Shown here piece by piece: positions 5,119 through 5,237 of a stretch of DNA of 5,237 nt (positions are counted from its first letter, which is position 1; every line of letters begins with the position of its first letter). The notes under the pieces were generated by a model, which did not search any database, was not told the DNA's origin, and worked only from the letters and a program-made list of their open reading frames with translations. A program made the position numbers and the translations under genes. The DNA comes from Gammaproteobacteria bacterium (GTDB lineage Bacteria > Pseudomonadota > Gammaproteobacteria > GCF-002020875). The stretch spans positions 1 through 5,237 of the forward strand of contig JABHIC010000296.1 in the NCBI GenBank assembly GCA_018671205.1, read 5' to 3'.

Positions 5119-5237
5119 CCTGAATTCAAGTGATAAGTGCATAACCCAGTAAATTTTTCACATCCAATCCTGTGGCTTCTTTGAACGCCTCATAAGGGGT
5201 TTTGAAGCCTAAGCATTTGCGAGGTCTGCTATTCAAC
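5119..5237 (-). mobile_element. Right end of an IS30-family insertion sequence (partial)
   Basis: The transposase tail reaches 5126, and the AT-rich segment ending near TTGAATTCAGG (minus strand, 5129-5119) is where the terminal inverted repeat should lie. Because the other end is outside the window I cannot match the two repeats, and the exact boundary is uncertain; it may extend a few bases into the lipoprotein start. IS30-family ends typically lie within tens of bases of the transposase stop, so the element probably abuts the lipoprotein ATG at 5118. Confidence 0.55.
5126..5236 (-). CDS. C-terminal end of an IS30-family transposase (partial, 5' end outside window)
   Basis: On the minus strand the last 36 codons of a gene enter from the right edge and stop at TGA (5128-5126). 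They start LNSRPRKCLGFKTPYEAF, the characteristic end of the DDE integrase-type catalytic domain of IS30-family transposases: an N-x-RPRK-x-LGFKTP motif that follows the catalytic glutamate. The protein ends LLGYALIT. The rest of the domain, including the DDE residues, lies outside, so I cannot tell whether the copy is intact. The lipoprotein gene starts 7 bp after this stop on the same strand. Confidence 0.85.
   Translation of the reverse strand: MNSRPRKCLGFKTPYEAFKEATGLDVKNLLGYALIT

Noticed and set aside
1..5237. CRISPR array, tRNA, rRNA or known riboswitch
   Set aside because: I saw no short direct repeats with regular spacers, no tRNA-like cloverleaf and no recognisable riboswitch motif. 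The only regular repeats are the protein-level ones of the lipoprotein.

Overview
The window looks like a chromosomal segment of a gammaproteobacterium. The adjacent order dusB-fis-purH is characteristic of that class, and the DusB and Fis sequences read as close relatives of the E. coli proteins. A small secreted Gly/Ala-rich protein resembling sulfur-globule proteins hints at a sulfur-oxidising lineage, but that is inference.

Layout. Positions 2-103 (+) hold the last 33 codons of a response-regulator receiver domain. Then comes a compact + strand block: dusB (tRNA-dihydrouridine synthase B, 186-1175), fis (1172-1444, overlapping dusB by ATGA) and purH (bifunctional AICAR transformylase / IMP cyclohydrolase, 1467-3023). 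The three are probably co-transcribed. They link tRNA modification, a nucleoid and rRNA-transcription regulator, and the last two steps of IMP synthesis, a growth-rate-related grouping. No purD follows purH.

The purH stop codon is the edge of a small non-coding insertion (3020-3186). It has 18-bp terminal inverted repeats and a CTAG duplication, and its two halves are complementary in exact register around position 3103, so the whole element can fold into one long hairpin. It looks like a MITE. The insertion site is notable: the duplicated CTAG contains the TAG stop, so the PurH reading frame is unchanged.

Next is an autonomous unit on the + strand: a near-consensus sigma70 promoter (3257-3285), a gene for a 109-aa exported Gly/Ala-rich protein (3341-3670) and a strong intrinsic terminator (3692-3723). 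Facing it is a minus-strand terminator (3766-3798), about 215 bp beyond the end of a convergent minus-strand gene.

That gene (4015-5118, -) encodes a predicted lipoprotein. It has a stalk of seven recognisable VPA-x-Y repeats of about 23 residues and a C-terminal peptidoglycan-binding-like domain, so it probably ties an outer or inner membrane anchor to the cell wall. The region is visibly more AT-rich than the dusB-fis-purH block. Its start codon lies 7 bp after the stop codon of an IS30-family transposase whose C-terminus fills the right edge of the window (5126-5236, -). The insertion sequence therefore abuts the lipoprotein gene and must have replaced or captured its upstream region.
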